From contig NC_088712.1 in NCBI RefSeq assembly GCF_963576615.1, positions 15,460,027-15,524,026 on the forward strand: 64,000 bases of DNA, in the 5' to 3' direction. The notes under the pieces were generated by a model that saw only the letters and a list, made by a program, of their open reading frames with translations, searched no databases and had not been told where the DNA came from. Source of the DNA: Watersipora subatra (taxonomy: Eukaryota > Bryozoa > Gymnolaemata > Cheilostomatida > Watersiporidae). Position 1 is the stretch's first letter; every line of letters begins with the position of its first letter. The translations under genes were made by a program, and so were the position numbers. Of this stretch, positions 12,296 to 25,090 are shown piece after piece.

Positions 12296-14374
12296 TCAAC
12301 AAGCCAGACACTGGCAGCGGCCATTGTTACAAACACCACCTTTACACATTATCCTAAATCTACATTTGAGTTTGCAGTAGGTGTCTCTGGTACAATCATC
12401 CATACAAACGCAGTCTTCATAAAATCCATTGCGGGGACATTGCCCGTAATCATAGCCAACTGTTTTACAGAAACTCGTGCAGTGTTCGTCGCTCTTACAC
12501 GTGTGACAGTCGTAGCATTGACACCTTGAGGCCATTATGCATCGACCGTTGTCACATCCTTTGAGTTGCTTGCAATCAGCTCGACACTTTTCCACATGAC
12601 ACACTGGTATTGTCTGCTCATCGTAGCAGAAGACATCTGCAATAATAATGACGAAGACTCCAAAGTGATGAGCACTTTTGTTTTCAAGACAAATACTGAT
12701 TTCTTCTTACAACTCGGGCAAACATTTTTGAAATGCAACATAATTTCTGACCTACAATGTCAAGAACTTCTCTAAATAATTTTAAACCAGTACATACATG
12801 TACATGTATGTACTGTTATGTATATACATGTACATGTATATACTGGTTTGATTAAATACCTTGATTCCACATTGGTAAAATAATATCAAACAATGATCCA
12901 CATGTTTTATCTTTTTATATTAAATTTGTAAGTCAAAGAGAACAAGCATGAATAGCTATAACAATAATTTTTCTTTAATTAAAATAATAGCAATGTAATA
13001 ACTAATAGAAATATTGAAGTATGATTATTTTATATCGCAATAATAATATATAATATAATAATAATATATCGTAATAATAAAAAATGAAGGAAACTAAAGC
13101 ACGAAATCAAAAGAAGTTAATAATACAGTGTAAACAATAATATCTATGCCAACTAGACACATTCAAACAAATTTATTTTAGTGTTCAAGTAGTTTTGGTT
13201 AAATTTATATTTAATTTATATAAATTTATATATAGATATAAATTTATACTAAATTTATATCTTTATTGTAACCTTTTTATTAATTTTTTTTATAAAAAAA
13301 ATGAATATTTTTATTACATAAAAAATATTTGTTGCTTTTCTTCAGCTTAAAAATGAGGAGACAAAAATATGTATTTCTTACTAAATATTATATGTTAATT
13401 CAAATTAGTTTTTATTTTTTAATTCACCAGCTGTAATCACGGTGTTGCCTGGAATTTAATTTATTTTGTTTTTAATCACATAACAAATAGGTAAAGGCTA
13501 AGGCGGCTGGTTTTTAAGAACACGACAGAATTTTGAAGCATATGTAGTATTCTTTTGCAATCTGATGCCACTTGAAGAGCATGTTTATCCAGAACTTCAG
13601 TAAAAGTGTAAAAACTGAAGAGTATTTACAGAAACTAACAAACAGAGATAACCACCATAAAAATGGAATCTGTTAATATATATTGGCAATTATTGATTCA
13701 TAAAAAAGGGACGATAGCAAGTCGATTCAATAAAAATGGTTCGACATATAGTGTTAAAGTGATTTTTCCTGTTGAGAGAATGGCTATTAGGTAAAACATT
13801 GTTAAAAAAGCTAGTGGTAATGTTTTTAAAATAATTTGTATAATTATTATCTCATACTATGTTTCAGCTCTTATGTTACATAATATCATATTATGTAACA
13901 TGATATGATATTATGTTACATATTATGTTTTAAATATCATGTTATGTAACATAACATGAAACAGATCTTATGTAACATAATATATCATATTGTGTTACAT
14001 AAGAGCTGAAACCTCACAATTTTTATGTAAAAAAACTGGACACAACCTGTAAAAGATCTCAAAGTTTATAATTGTTGTAACAACCACTTAGCATGAGAAG
14101 AGCAAAACGATGCATAGATATCTTTCTCTATGTTTTTAGAACCTTATTCTAACATTTTATGCTTTGTGTTTGAAAAGGTGGGCAAAAAATCAAAGCTACT
14201 CTAAGTAGAAATTGCCTAGTTTATTCATTGCGCCTTCTCTAATTTCATCAAAATAAAGAAGTTGGTTTTTACTTTTATTACCAAGAAAATGTTTACGAAA
14301 GGCAAGCATAATGAATACTTACAAGAAAACAGCAATAATGCTCCAAGCGTGAACTTGACGATCTGGCAATGCAT
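12296..14374 (-). CDS. Gene 2: secreted three-module CS-alpha-beta (defensin-like) protein
   Basis: On the minus strand exon 1 is 14374-14323, encoding MHCQIVKFTLGALLLFS plus one base (donor GTAAGT), and exon 2 is 12636-12296 after a TTGCAG acceptor. The predicted protein has 130 residues. Modules with 8, 6 and 8 cysteines follow in order, with the family spacing (Cx4CxxxCx5Cx4Cx5CxCxxC in the first) and a GYDYGQCP turn in the second. One extra cysteine lies in the FCYDEQ stretch just after the signal and may be removed with it. The intron is 1.69 kb and holds a foldback palindrome at 13861. A reverse AATAAA at 12137-12142 could end the transcript. Role inferred as an extracellular defence-type peptide. 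Confidence 0.84.
12784..12849. repeat. Nested palindromes ACATGTACATGT
   Basis: AACCAGTA at the left and TACTGGTT at the right enclose two inner palindromes, CATACATGTACATGTATG and TATACATGTACATGTATA. It is about 150 bases upstream of the gene 2 exon 2 acceptor. Confidence 0.75.
13861..14012. repeat. Foldback palindrome with internal TATGTAACAT repeats
   Basis: Outer arms 13861-13891 (GTTTCAGCTCTTATGTTACA...) and 13982-14012 are complementary. ATGTTACATAATA-type palindromes recur about seven times between them. It lies in the gene 2 intron. Confidence 0.8.
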
Positions 14375-16238
14375 GACTGTTGATGCTCCCTTGTGGCAAA
14401 CTGGCTGTAACATACAGTAGTTGAGTCAAATGTTGAGTTAAAGACTATTTGCCTGTCCTAACTGTTGAAGACTTAAAAACCTTTGCTACCAAAGTTGAAT
14501 CAAAATTCTATCAAAGCTTTAGGATCAATCAAAAAGAGAGAAATTATTAAAACGCTTTTATTTAAAAATGGACCAATAAATATAGAGTTGTTAGTAAAAT
14601 TTATTTTTTTCTTTTTTCTAGATAGATCATTAATATATAAACCATTATTTGTCAATATTGTAACTGAAAAAAAAGATTAAACAAAGTTAGTTCACAAAAA
14701 ACCTTTGTATAAAACAAATTATTTTAATAGCAGTGTTTCATTTTGCATAATTGAAGTTTAATTGAACACAATGATAAACTTTACAACTAAAAGCGTATTT
14801 ATGTATTTAGAATATGCTAAATCATAACAGCTTTTACAAACTTCACAACAGCAAAAGCAGCAACTAAACTTATATAAGACATGTTGAATATTATTGGCCC
14901 TATTTAAAAAAACTGCATGCTCTTCATAACTCAGGAAAGGTTTTTTAGCATAAATACCAAAACATTAGAAACACCGAGCTAGCTAAAAATTAGTCATAAT
15001 TTAGCACTGACAGGAAACAGCAAAATAGTGACCATTTTAAACGCCAAGAAGATAATTCAAAAAGTTTGAAAAGATGAATAAAAAATTAACCTACCTGGTA
15101 GATGGTGTCGAAGTAAAGCTTTAAATAAAATTGTTTATGAAAGAAACCATTTCTTTAACTTTTCACTCAAGTGACTTCAAAACATAGTAGGCCATGAAAT
15201 TATGTAGTTAACTTGGTTGGTTATCTATATCAGTTTATGATCGTTTTATCTCAGATAGTAAAAATTCCATAAAGACCTCAATCATAAAACACTTAACTGT
15301 CAGTTACCTTCTATTCTTTAGATGATTAAATACAAAAACCTATGTAAAAGTCAGTAACATGTTGAAAGCTTTTTCAAAAAAGCAAAATTGACTTTTTAAA
15401 GTTTTTGAATAAACATAATAAGGTTCTTGTAATTCCAGTAATAGAAAACAACAACTACAATAAATTGTTGAAAGATTTCAAGCGCCGTTATAATATTTAG
15501 CAAGGGATTCGGGAGGTTTAAAACAACTGATTTTAAATCAATTTCAATTGCATCATACTAAAATACAATAATTGAAAAACTAGGTTTACAGACAGGCGTG
15601 TTAAACCACTATGTCAAACAGCTGCGCTGCTATACAACATAATAATTGCACACATACTTATTACACCTGCCAACTTTACTTGCTTATGGTTAAAATACTC
15701 ATGCTTGACGCTTCAACAAGCATGCTTTAAGATCATGATTGCAGAAATCATGTGGCCATCATTTTTTCCAAACGATGGCTTAAGTTATAATAACGGCTCT
15801 TATTATAGTAAAAATTTAAACCAGCTGAAGGTACTCAAAGTCATTGAAGTAAAGAAACTTTGCCAATTAAAAACAAATTTTTTACGTAAATTTTTTTTAT
15901 TACCTGTGCAGTTCTTGGCTCTTGCAGTTCATTCAGCTGGTGCTTGTATAAAATACCAATCTAACAATTATTGTATTTTTTCCCCTTTTCTGCTGAAAGA
16001 TTTACTATGATGTCTTCTATATTATATTACGTTATATGATACTATATGATACTGTACTATAATATTAATCTGACCTGTCTTATATTTTTGGGTGGCTGTT
16101 TTTTAGGACTTCTTTTATCTATATATATAAATATAATGTTTATCTATACATATAAATATAATATTTATCGATATTTATATTTATATATATATACATGTAT
16201 ATATATTTATATAATTTATATATACGCTAATTTTTAAT
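14375..16238. other. Upstream of gene 2, nothing certain
   Basis: A minus-strand CACAG|GTAATA at 15904 could be a weak 5' exon donor for gene 2. Otherwise AT-rich DNA. Confidence 0.3.
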
Positions 16239-16291
16239 TCCTTGATTTCAATAGCTATAGCCAGACAGACTAAACAGCTGACCTTGAGATT

Positions 16292-16342
<51 letters not shown>

Positions 16343-16500
16343 ATTTATATATATATATAAATCTCAAGGTCTGTCGTTTAGTCTGTCTGGCTATAGCTAT
16401 TAAAATCAAGGAAAGAAAAATTCGCGTAATGCTGGATTTGATCTCGGAACTTTCAGTTCACTAGGCAATAACCTAATTAATCACACTACACAACACACAA
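16239..16500 (-). mobile_element. SINE copy with an inverted second body (hairpin)
   Basis: The tRNA-like head is at 16434-16483 on the minus strand (box B GAGATCAAATCC, box A TGATTAATTAGGTTA). The body forms an inverted repeat: 16239-16293 pairs with 16359-16412 (TCCTTGATTT ... AGCTATAGCCAGACAGACTA), around an AT-rich loop. Two bodies in opposite orientation share one AT tail. Confidence 0.5.
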
Positions 16501-16837
16501 TGGATTCATTAAGATGTATAAGTTTTTATCTTCGTTAAACTACACATAGCATTCTACATTATGCAATGTCACTAAAGCTTGCTCTCACATCTCTTATTAG
16601 TAAATTAAGTAATACGGATAGAAGCTTATTCAAACTAGTTATTGAGTAAGCAATGAGCCAAGTTAATAACAAGTGGCAGGCAACTCAATTAACTGCCACT
16701 GTTTATACGCTGTTTTTAAATACCTTTGCAATGTCGGGCATTTAACTAGTGCTATTTAATGCAAGATATTGTTATATAATATTACAATACTTTACCTTAT
16801 TTTAAATTGCATCTCTCAGTATATTATCTAATAGTTT

Positions 16838-17585
16838 TTATACGGCAATTGCTCAACATACGAGTGCCACAATCTGTGAGAAAATTGAGATACGAAAAAA
16901 ATTTCGAGCCAGGTAATACCTTTAGATACGGAAAACCTTTGAGATACAATAATGGGAGCTGTTTCTTAATGGCCACTAAATAGCCACAGTCAGCAGCATT
17001 GCTCTATCTTTCTCATCATTTCGGTTAAAAATTTCTGAAAAGGTTGTCTAAAATCATAACGAAAGCAAGGCAAAAACTGCCTAACCAAAAACAGATAATA
17101 AAAAATTAAAATAAATGCAAAATTTAAGTATAGTAAAATATTAAAATTTGGCTTTAGGTCTGTGCTCAGTGAGGTAAATTTTTTAAAATTAAATTCAAAA
17201 TTAATTTTACGTTACGCAGCGTCACGAAACTCTAGTGTACCAAACCTTTGGCTGTCAAGTCTCTCACTCTGCCGTTAGCCACTGCGCTTGTCTCAAAGGT
17301 GAGAACTCCACACTCAGCACATAGTAATGCAACATGTTATTGCAGATCATAACTACTAAATAAGTATTAGTCATTTGTGAGCATAGGTAGTGAACTAAAA
17401 CAAATGAAAACACATTTTTCTATAGTAATATCTTGCTTTTAGGTGGTTTTATTTAGCATGGAAATAGATTGATTTATATTCAGGTAATTTATATAGGAAT
17501 TGTTGCTTTGAGATATGAGCACATCAACATACGAGATCAATCCTAGAACGCATTAAGCTCGAATGTCAAGATATAATTGTACTAT
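16838..17585. mobile_element. Mariner-like non-autonomous element B
   Basis: Same layout and length as element A: start GCTCAACATACGAGTGCCAC, end CAACATACGAGATCAATCC and AAGCTCGAATGTCAAGATAT, internal GCTCAGTGAGGTAAATTTTT and CTCAAGTCTCTCACTCTGCC. Divergence from A is considerable, so both are old. Confidence 0.6.
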
Positions 17586-18533
17586 GCGTTAAGGCTATTC
17601 ATTATTGTATTTTTATTTTTATTTATTTTTATACTACACATATTATGTTAAAAATTGTATGTTATATTATTACGTTCTGTAGAATATAATAATGTATCAT
17701 ATTATTATAATGTTTAATATATGTCTATTGATTATAATAATTAATAACATGTAATAGTTATTATAATAAGTATTATATATTATAATAACATATTCATTAT
17801 TGTTACATAAATACATGGAACAATTGGTAATTTTATTTTACCTAGTTGTCATTGTTGCGAATATTGGTTATAAATATCTTTTATAAAATCTTGTGTTTAT
17901 TCATGTGTTTCAACATACCAATCTAAGCATCAAGCAAATGGTGTACATAATCAAAGAGGCCAAAATACTTTATGAGTTGTTCAAGAACTTTTAAAAAAAG
18001 AAATTCATAAAAATATAGTTTATTTACTAATATACCAGTCTACAGTAAAGAACAGAATATTTAGTTTTTTTGGTGAAATTTTATAAAATAGAAGTTTATT
18101 TGTTCGGATCAATTATGAGAACTCATAAGTGTCACAAAATATCTAACTTCATTATTTGACAAAGCAGCTCCAAGTTATTGTACACAAAATATTTCAGACA
18201 ATGAATCAAACTTCAAAGAATAAGGTTTATTATAACACACAATAGTTTTTAGACTGAGTTCTTTTCAACTTTTGTAATACAATATTAGAAAGCTAAAAAT
18301 ATCTTTTCCACCAAAAAGCATTTTTTTGCAGATAAAAAGTACACGAAAGAGCCAAAGAAATACTTACAGAACTTATTAGGAAAAAAGGTCAAAACAAAAA
18401 TCATATTTACCAATAAAAATACACTCCAAGTACTTGCGTATGAAATATATAATATGATAGTTTGGAAATTTGAACTTTGTATAGAAAACATTCATAAACT
18501 TGTACATAACTGCTAAGCTAATGAAAGACTAAC

Positions 18534-20923
18534 TTAACAGCCAAGACATTGGCACTCTCCTCCTACACAGAATCCATCCATGCACTTCAGTTGAAATTTA
18601 CACTTGACTGAGCAATACGGTTTATCTAAACAATTGTTCATGCAGTGACATCTAGCAGTAGCTGAGTTCTCGCTGCATCTTCCGTACGGCAGGTTTTTAA
18701 TTGTTTGACAATATCTCATGCATCTGACGTTATTCACACAGTTTCCACACTTGTCACAGAAGCATTTTTTTGCGACTGTGCATCTTCCTCTGTCGCAGTC
18801 ATATTTTTTTTTGCAAAACACTGCACAATTGTCATCCGTGCAGTCGAACTGCTCGCCGGTACTCCAACCTGAAATGAGTTCCAGAAAAAAAAGTTGAAAT
18901 TAATTAAAATATTAAAAAACAAATCCACTTTAATAACAACAAATTGAGGCAAAAGTATATTAAATAAATACAAAATAATCATTAACACATGTTTGCTAGC
19001 AAAGTAGGTCAAATTCTTTATTTTAATTCAAAATTGTGAAAATGCGTTTTCTAGTTAACTAATAAAACAAACTTCTAAAATAGCTGCAAATATTTGAGAA
19101 ATCTACTGATATGTGTGATAAAATCTATTGCTGAACATACATTCCTTTTGACTAGAACTTTTTGCTAGACAATAAAACAATATGTTTTATGTGTCACACT
19201 CATAAATATTAAAAACTCCAAAATTAAAAATCAATTTTAACTTTAGCCATTAAAAGGTGTAGGTAATTTTTTAAAACTGCTACAATTTGTAGTTTCAGGA
19301 TTTGACATGAATTTTAGTGCATCACAGAAAAATTGCATGTCTACAGAAATACCTAAAAGCAGATAAGCTAAAATTGCGCTATTTTTATAAACTTAGCTAA
19401 CAATTCTATTCTCTCTTGTTGTAATACGACTGCATATAAAAATATGGTTTTCATTACTTTTTCTAAAGCAAACATATGAAACCATATTTATTATTTTTCA
19501 ATTTGCTAAAATGATTTTGGTGACTAAATGCAACACAACAACTAGTGGGGTCAAAGTGACACCCGAATGACTTCTGAATTCAAATACATATGGCTAACAA
19601 ATAAAAAAGCTACAACGGTTTCATCCACCACTGTGACCACAAAGAGAGATGAGTTACATTTTATCTGCTAGATACTTTTAGTAATTTCAAAAAAAATAAA
19701 ATTTGGTTTGTGAAAACCAAATTTTAATTCAGAGCAAATAATACATTTAAAAAATATTAAATCTCAACTCAAAATTTCATCTTTACTTGTAGCACCCTAT
19801 TTAGTAGTGTAAAAATTTTAAAAGCGAATTTAATATTTACAAGTTATGAACTACTCAAAGAAAATTAACAGAGAATTACACATCTAGCAAACAATTTTTC
19901 ATTAAAATGGAGTAGTAATACATTTTACTGTCAGCTTTTATTGCAATACAAATAGAAATATTCTAAAAGAAGTTTACTACTTGAAAATATTTTAATACAA
20001 GAAGCCCTAACAAAAATGTGTGACGTCAAACTAGTTTGAACATCCAGTATTTAAACGAAACATATTAGAATTTGCACTAGCAGAAATATTAAAAAGAAAC
20101 ATTCCATGCTTAGCCAATCAGAAGACAGATTAGATAAATAGATGCTACACTGCATATTAAAACTTACAGTTTGAACGACAAATTACACTGCTGTTTACTA
20201 AACCTTAAAACCTTATAAAACCAAAGTTTATATTCGATTATATATATTATATAATATTATATATACGTTTATATTATATTATATACATCAATTAAATTGG
20301 TCTAATATAACAAAGGTTTCTGAACATGCGTATACATATAATGATATAAACGTGAATTGTTGGCCTTTAAATTAATAGTATCATTTTAAGATTTAATTGT
20401 CCGACTCTGATTGTTAAATGCATGAAAAGTAAACATCTAATATATAGATTACATTTGTTTGGAATAGTTTTGGGTGCAGAAAGAAGGTCTATAATTTTCT
20501 CTTCTCAAATATGTCTAGTCTGTAAGGTCTGAGATAAGAGAAAAAGTGAGTTTCTGCCATTAATGACAACTAGGTAATTCTATAATTATGATGATCACCA
20601 AATTGCTACAAGCACCATTATAGACAAAAACAGGCATAATAGTGACAACAACAAATAAAGAAAATAAATAATGAGTTTGGGCAACAAATCTTCACAATTA
20701 ACCAGAGTTTAGCCAATTTTTGTAAACATGAAAGAATTTCAGTCAAATATTTTTGTGGTAATATATATTTCATATTATGTTAGAGATATATATATGTAAA
20801 AATAAAAAATAGATCAAATAGAAGAAATTATATATAATCGTAGAATTGCGATAGAACAGAGCAACGCTTACATATGAGAATTAGACCTATGGCCATAGTG
20901 AAACAAAAAGATGAAATCTTCAT
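18534..20923 (-). CDS. Gene 3: secreted three-module CS-alpha-beta (defensin-like) protein
   Basis: Minus-strand exon 1 is 20923-20872, encoding MKISSFCFTMAIGLILI (donor GTAAGC), and exon 2 is 18868-18534 after TTTCAG; 128 residues are predicted. Mature sequence starts near WSTGEQFDC and has 22 cysteines in 8+6+8 modules; it ends CQCLGC. Basic residues cluster in module 1 (KKKYDCDRGRC). It is closest to gene 4 in the third module (CxxGFCVxGxCxCLxC), and the introns of the two genes are also alike. A CTTTCAG acceptor about 50 bases upstream of the ATG suggests a further 5' noncoding exon. A reverse AATAAA lies at 18226-18231. Confidence 0.85.
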
Positions 20924-21900
20924 TTTATCTGGAAACAACTCGGTCTTAGCTCTTCAGATGGTGAATCTGAAAGGTTTGAAAAAACATGAATTATTTTAAA
21001 ATAGAGAATTTAAACAAATAACAGAATAAATGGAAACCATAATCAATGGTAGATATGTTGAGAGAGTATAATCATACTACATGGATGCTCGAAGTTGCCG
21101 GAGTAATAAAAAAGTCTTCGCGCAGAAAAATTAATTTCATTTAACATATGCAACATTTACCATTCCAACTTTTAAACTTCATAAAGTGAGAAAGTGTTTT
21201 CTGCAGTTGAAATGAATTAAGAGATAAACTAAAATGACTGTAAAGGTGTTTAAATGTCAAATAGGCAGCAAGCAATGGCTAGATAAAATATGATTTGGTG
21301 CAATGGTTACCATGAAAAGGGAATTGATACTGATGCAGTTAAAACGAGCTGAAAAACAACAAATTAAAAATCTCAAATTTGTTGAAATAATAACAACAAA
21401 GAGTACATAAAAGTGTGTCTATAAAAATAATACTGCTGCTGCAGATGCTATCCATAAAAAATATACATTCAACTATATTTGTACCTCTTGATAGTCGATA
21501 CTGTCACAAACACAAAACGAGTTAACAAAATCAATTACATTAGTGAAACTTTTAAAGGTACTTTGCTCAAACTGAAAAAGAACATAGAAGCAATTCCTAC
21601 ACAAAAATGTCCAATTGAACATTCTTTGCTTTTGTAATTTTTAGCCATTTCTCTTTTCAATAACCGAAAATTGACAACTAAAACTGTGCTCTTACAGTGG
21701 CATTGTAACGGAACATCTCAAATTGAAATAGTATAGTTGAAAATTACAAATAAAGAAAAAGGAATGATTGATTTTAAAATAGCTTTTAAAAAAAATACAA
21801 AAGACGATCAGACATAAAATTTAATATTAATTCATAATAAAACGTAAGCGTTTAGCTTTAATCAAAATAAGGATGCTTATTTCGATGAGCTAAAATGATA

Positions 21901-22085
21901 AGGATGGCTTAGCCTTGTGGTTAGGTGTACATAATACTTGCATTTGTTGGGAGTTCAATGCTAGTATGGAGAGGGTTTTTTGTTCTATAACTTTGATCAC
22001 TGTAGTGAGACAAATCAGTGACAAAAAACAAAAGACCAACACAAAACAAACACTGAGACTTGTATATAAATTAGACTAACAAATT
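21901..22085 (+). mobile_element. tRNA-derived SINE
   Basis: Box A-like TAGCCTTGTGGTTAGGTG (21910-21927) and box B-like GAGTTCAATGCT (21951-21962) with 24 bases between. The body continues to about ACTTGTATATAAA. It lies upstream of the gene 3 start exon. Confidence 0.45.
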
Positions 22086-22525
22086 TCTCCCCATTTCAAT
22101 CAAGAGGTAATAAAAGTTTTACTATGGATGCAAAGTCAAGAAATCTATTTAGTTTTGCCTAATTGGTTTGATGTAGAATAAATACTATAATATTTTTTTG
22201 CAATTTTAGAAATGTTTGACAAAACTGGTCCAACACAGAATGCTTAATAGTAAAAAAGATACATATCAACTTAGGCCTTTGTAGGTAAACCCGGAACAAA
22301 ACCATAACAAAAAATATCAAGATAAAATAGGCTAAAAAGCCATTTTAAATATCAGATAGCGTAAAATTTTTATATATTTGAATTAAAACTAAAGCCATTT
22401 TTTAACTGTTGACCAAACCTTTAAATTTAGCAGCAAAATCTCATTTTTATGCTAAATATAGTTTTTCTAAGCTATAAAGAATCTTTGAGAACATTTTATG
22501 AAGGAAGATAAAAACGCACTCTCAC

Positions 22526-22590
22526 CTGCACTTGAGAAAGTCGCTATGAAAGCAAAAAAGTAGATAAAATCTCGTAATGTGCATGCAAGA
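22526..22590 (-). other. Candidate 5' noncoding exon of gene 3
   Basis: A donor GCAG|GTGAGA on the minus strand lies 1.6 kb upstream of the gene 3 start exon, which itself has a pyrimidine-rich CTTTCAG acceptor 5' of its ATG. The upstream limit given is arbitrary. Part of the segment could encode a hydrophobic stretch, so a decayed signal exon is the alternative. Confidence 0.3.
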
Positions 22591-23275
22591 TAGTAGATTT
22601 CCTAAACTGCTTAAAGCAAATGATGCATGAAATGTTTTCTGCAAAAGTGAATCCTCACTACCTGATAGTTTCTGGTGATGTAATCATTACACTTCACGTA
22701 ACAATATGGCTTTATGGCTTCACCAGAGATGCTCTTTTTTATTTCCAGTAAACACTATTTTTCTCTGTAAACCCAAGGCTGAGGTTTAAAAAATTTAGAC
22801 TTTTAATGTTTCACAGAATATGCAAATAAATAATTTGAATAGTTTTCCGTTTTTAATTTTTTTACAGATAAATAGTCATTTTGCTTTGTGACTTGAAGTA
22901 CATCAAAACTAAAGAACTAAATTATTTTTTAGAAAGCTTTTTGGCTGCCTTTGATCTCTTTTTCGTAACTGCTTTAAACTTATTATATTAATTAAAATGT
23001 TTTAATAGCTTTCATATGCATTTTTCATTGTTAAATTTTCATCAAACATTTTTCATAGATTCAATCTAACAATCCAGCATTAAATCAGAAGTGAGCAATA
23101 AAACTTGTGCAATTAATGTGTTTCATGTATTATGACAGGTTGGCGTTGCTGGTAAACTTGTTTTTAAATATAGCTTGCAGTTATTTTGAGCTTATACCAT
23201 GAACTCATTGCATTTATTAAAAAATTCAAAAAAAGATCAAACATAAAAGTTAATATTACCTCATAATAAAACGTA

Positions 23276-23575
23276 AACAACTGTATAACAGCGGACTGTG
23301 GATATACCAAAGCAATCCCACAAGAGCCAATAAATCAGACTCTGTATAACAGCCGATAGCAGACTGTGTATATACTAGTGCGATCCCAGCATAAGAGCCG
23401 ATAATACAGACTATATGTATTACAGCCGATAGCAGACTGTATATATACCAGCGCAATTCCAACAAGAGCCGATAAATCAGACTCTATATAACAGCTGATA
23501 GCAGACGGTATATATACCAGCGCAACTCTAACAAGAGCCGATAAATCAGACTCTATAACAGCCGATAGCAGACAT
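23276..23575 (+). repeat. About 65-75-bp tandem repeat, four copies
   Basis: Unit contains GCCGATAGCAGACTGTATAT, ACCAGCGCAATTCCAACAAG and AGCCGATAAATCAGACTCTA; spacing varies slightly. Confidence 0.85.
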
Positions 23576-23589
23576 GACGAATCTGAATT

Positions 23590-23990
23590 ATACCAAAGCT
23601 AATTTAATTTTATCGGAAAGTATTAATATTTTTCTAACTCTATGAGTTGATTGCTAAGATGTTTTGAGATTAAAATCAATAAAACTTGATTGAGTTTAAA
23701 AATCTTCAAAGAAAAAGATGTACCAACATGAGAACACTAGTTGCTTTTATTGCTATAGTTGATATCTGCTATTGCGTTCAAGTTGCAGCGGTACTGCATT
23801 TCTATTCTGTTAGTCTTTTTGCCACTTGTGATGTCATAATTGTATTTTTGTTTGTTCTGAGCATTTTAATCACAAACAAGTTTTGTTGATTTTAATTTTG
23901 AAACATCCTGGCAGACAACGCATCTTAAAAAAACAATCCCAAATGATAAGAAATATATTGATTCTTTCTAACATTTTTAACGGATGATAG
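23590..23990 (-). mobile_element. Long-TIR foldback MITE, copy 3
   Basis: Arms are TTTATCGGAAAGTATTAATA ... AGATTAAAATCAATAAAACTTGAT at the left and ACAAGTTTTGTTGATTTTAA ... CATCCTGGCAG ... at the right. The centre is reversed relative to copy 1 (GATATCTGCTATTGCGTTCA). A reading frame of 67 codons crosses it but is chance. Confidence 0.55.
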
Positions 23991-24780
23991 GCAAATGAAT
24001 ATTTGTTTCACACAAAGCTATCCAGATAAGTTGGTTCACGGTTATCTTTGACAAAGGTTTCTATGAGAAACAACTTGTGTTTATTTTTTCAGGGTATGAC
24101 TCTTTTATTATGGCCTTTCATTTCTTATGATAACTAAACTTGTTTGTTTTCTCTGATTGTGGTTGTCATAAATAAAGGACAAGCGGCTTCAGCAACTTTT
24201 TCAACGTTTTTAAAAAGCTTTCATGCATGTAATAGAGACTATCACATATCGATTTGCTCCTAATTTTTTTGTAAAGATATCTAGATTTAGATGAGAACAG
24301 GGAAGAAAAGGTTGATGAATGCCAGTTCGAGTTTAGTTTTAAGCCTTCTCTGTGTATTAAAAAGGTTGACATCTTAATTTATTTGGTAGAATTAAATAAC
24401 TGCTTTATTACGGCTACCAACCAGTTACTAGTAAACATATAAATAAAATAATCCTCTATTCAATGAACTTGTTGTGAAAAGCTTTTATAACAAACGTAAA
24501 ACCTCTAATAATGGCCCCTTTATTTTGACCTCCATTATAAGAAAAAAATTGAAAAATAGAGCGCCTTGCATTCAAGTATAGGCTTTCCGATTATGTTTAC
24601 TGAAAGCTGGCATAAAATCAAAAAGCCTAACATTGTTTTACCAGTGCAGTTTGCTATCCCTCTTATCTTATGCAGCTCATTGCTGGTTTCCATTGTTATT
24701 AATAATAATATTATTATTAATATCATTATTATTGTCCTTGTTGATTTCCTCAGCTCTTCATCTAGTAATACATTTGTATC

Positions 24781-25090
24781 ATTATTGGGCCCCTAACCTG
24801 GGATATCCAACACCTTTCTCAGTATCCTCACTGATCCTAGTAAAGTAGAGAATTGTACTCTATCCACTATCTTCGTCTCTATGACTACCAGCTGCATTTG
24901 CTCGCGCAGGTTGCCACTGCTTCCAGTGCTCCCAGAATGATTGGTAACCGTCGCTGATGTTTTTTTATATATTTCTTATCCTATTGCTAGGTCTTGACAC
25001 CTCTCTATTTTTTCTTTCACTTTTTCTGTTATCCTTGCGTCTCATAGCTCGCAAGAATAACAGAAAATTTATTATTATTATTATTTGTGC
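24781..25090 (-). mobile_element. LINE 3' tail, truncated
   Basis: Read on the minus strand, pieces of a reverse-transcriptase-protein C-terminus are seen in different frames: DARITEKVKEKIERCQDLAI, then LPIILGALEAV, then STLLGSVRILRKVLDIPG followed by a stop. This DxRIxxKExEKxExYQDL ... LLGxxRILRKVL ending is common in invertebrate non-LTR elements. An ATT microsatellite lies at the higher-coordinate edge (25066-25085). Only the last 100 codons or so remain, with frame damage. Confidence 0.5.

Noticed and set aside
18285-18491. Minus-strand hydrophobic frame ending at a GTAAGT donor near 18366
   Set aside because: It looked like a signal exon, but the hydrophobic run after its inner ATG is short, it lies in the 3' flank of gene 3, and gene 2 already has a better signal exon at 14.3 kb.
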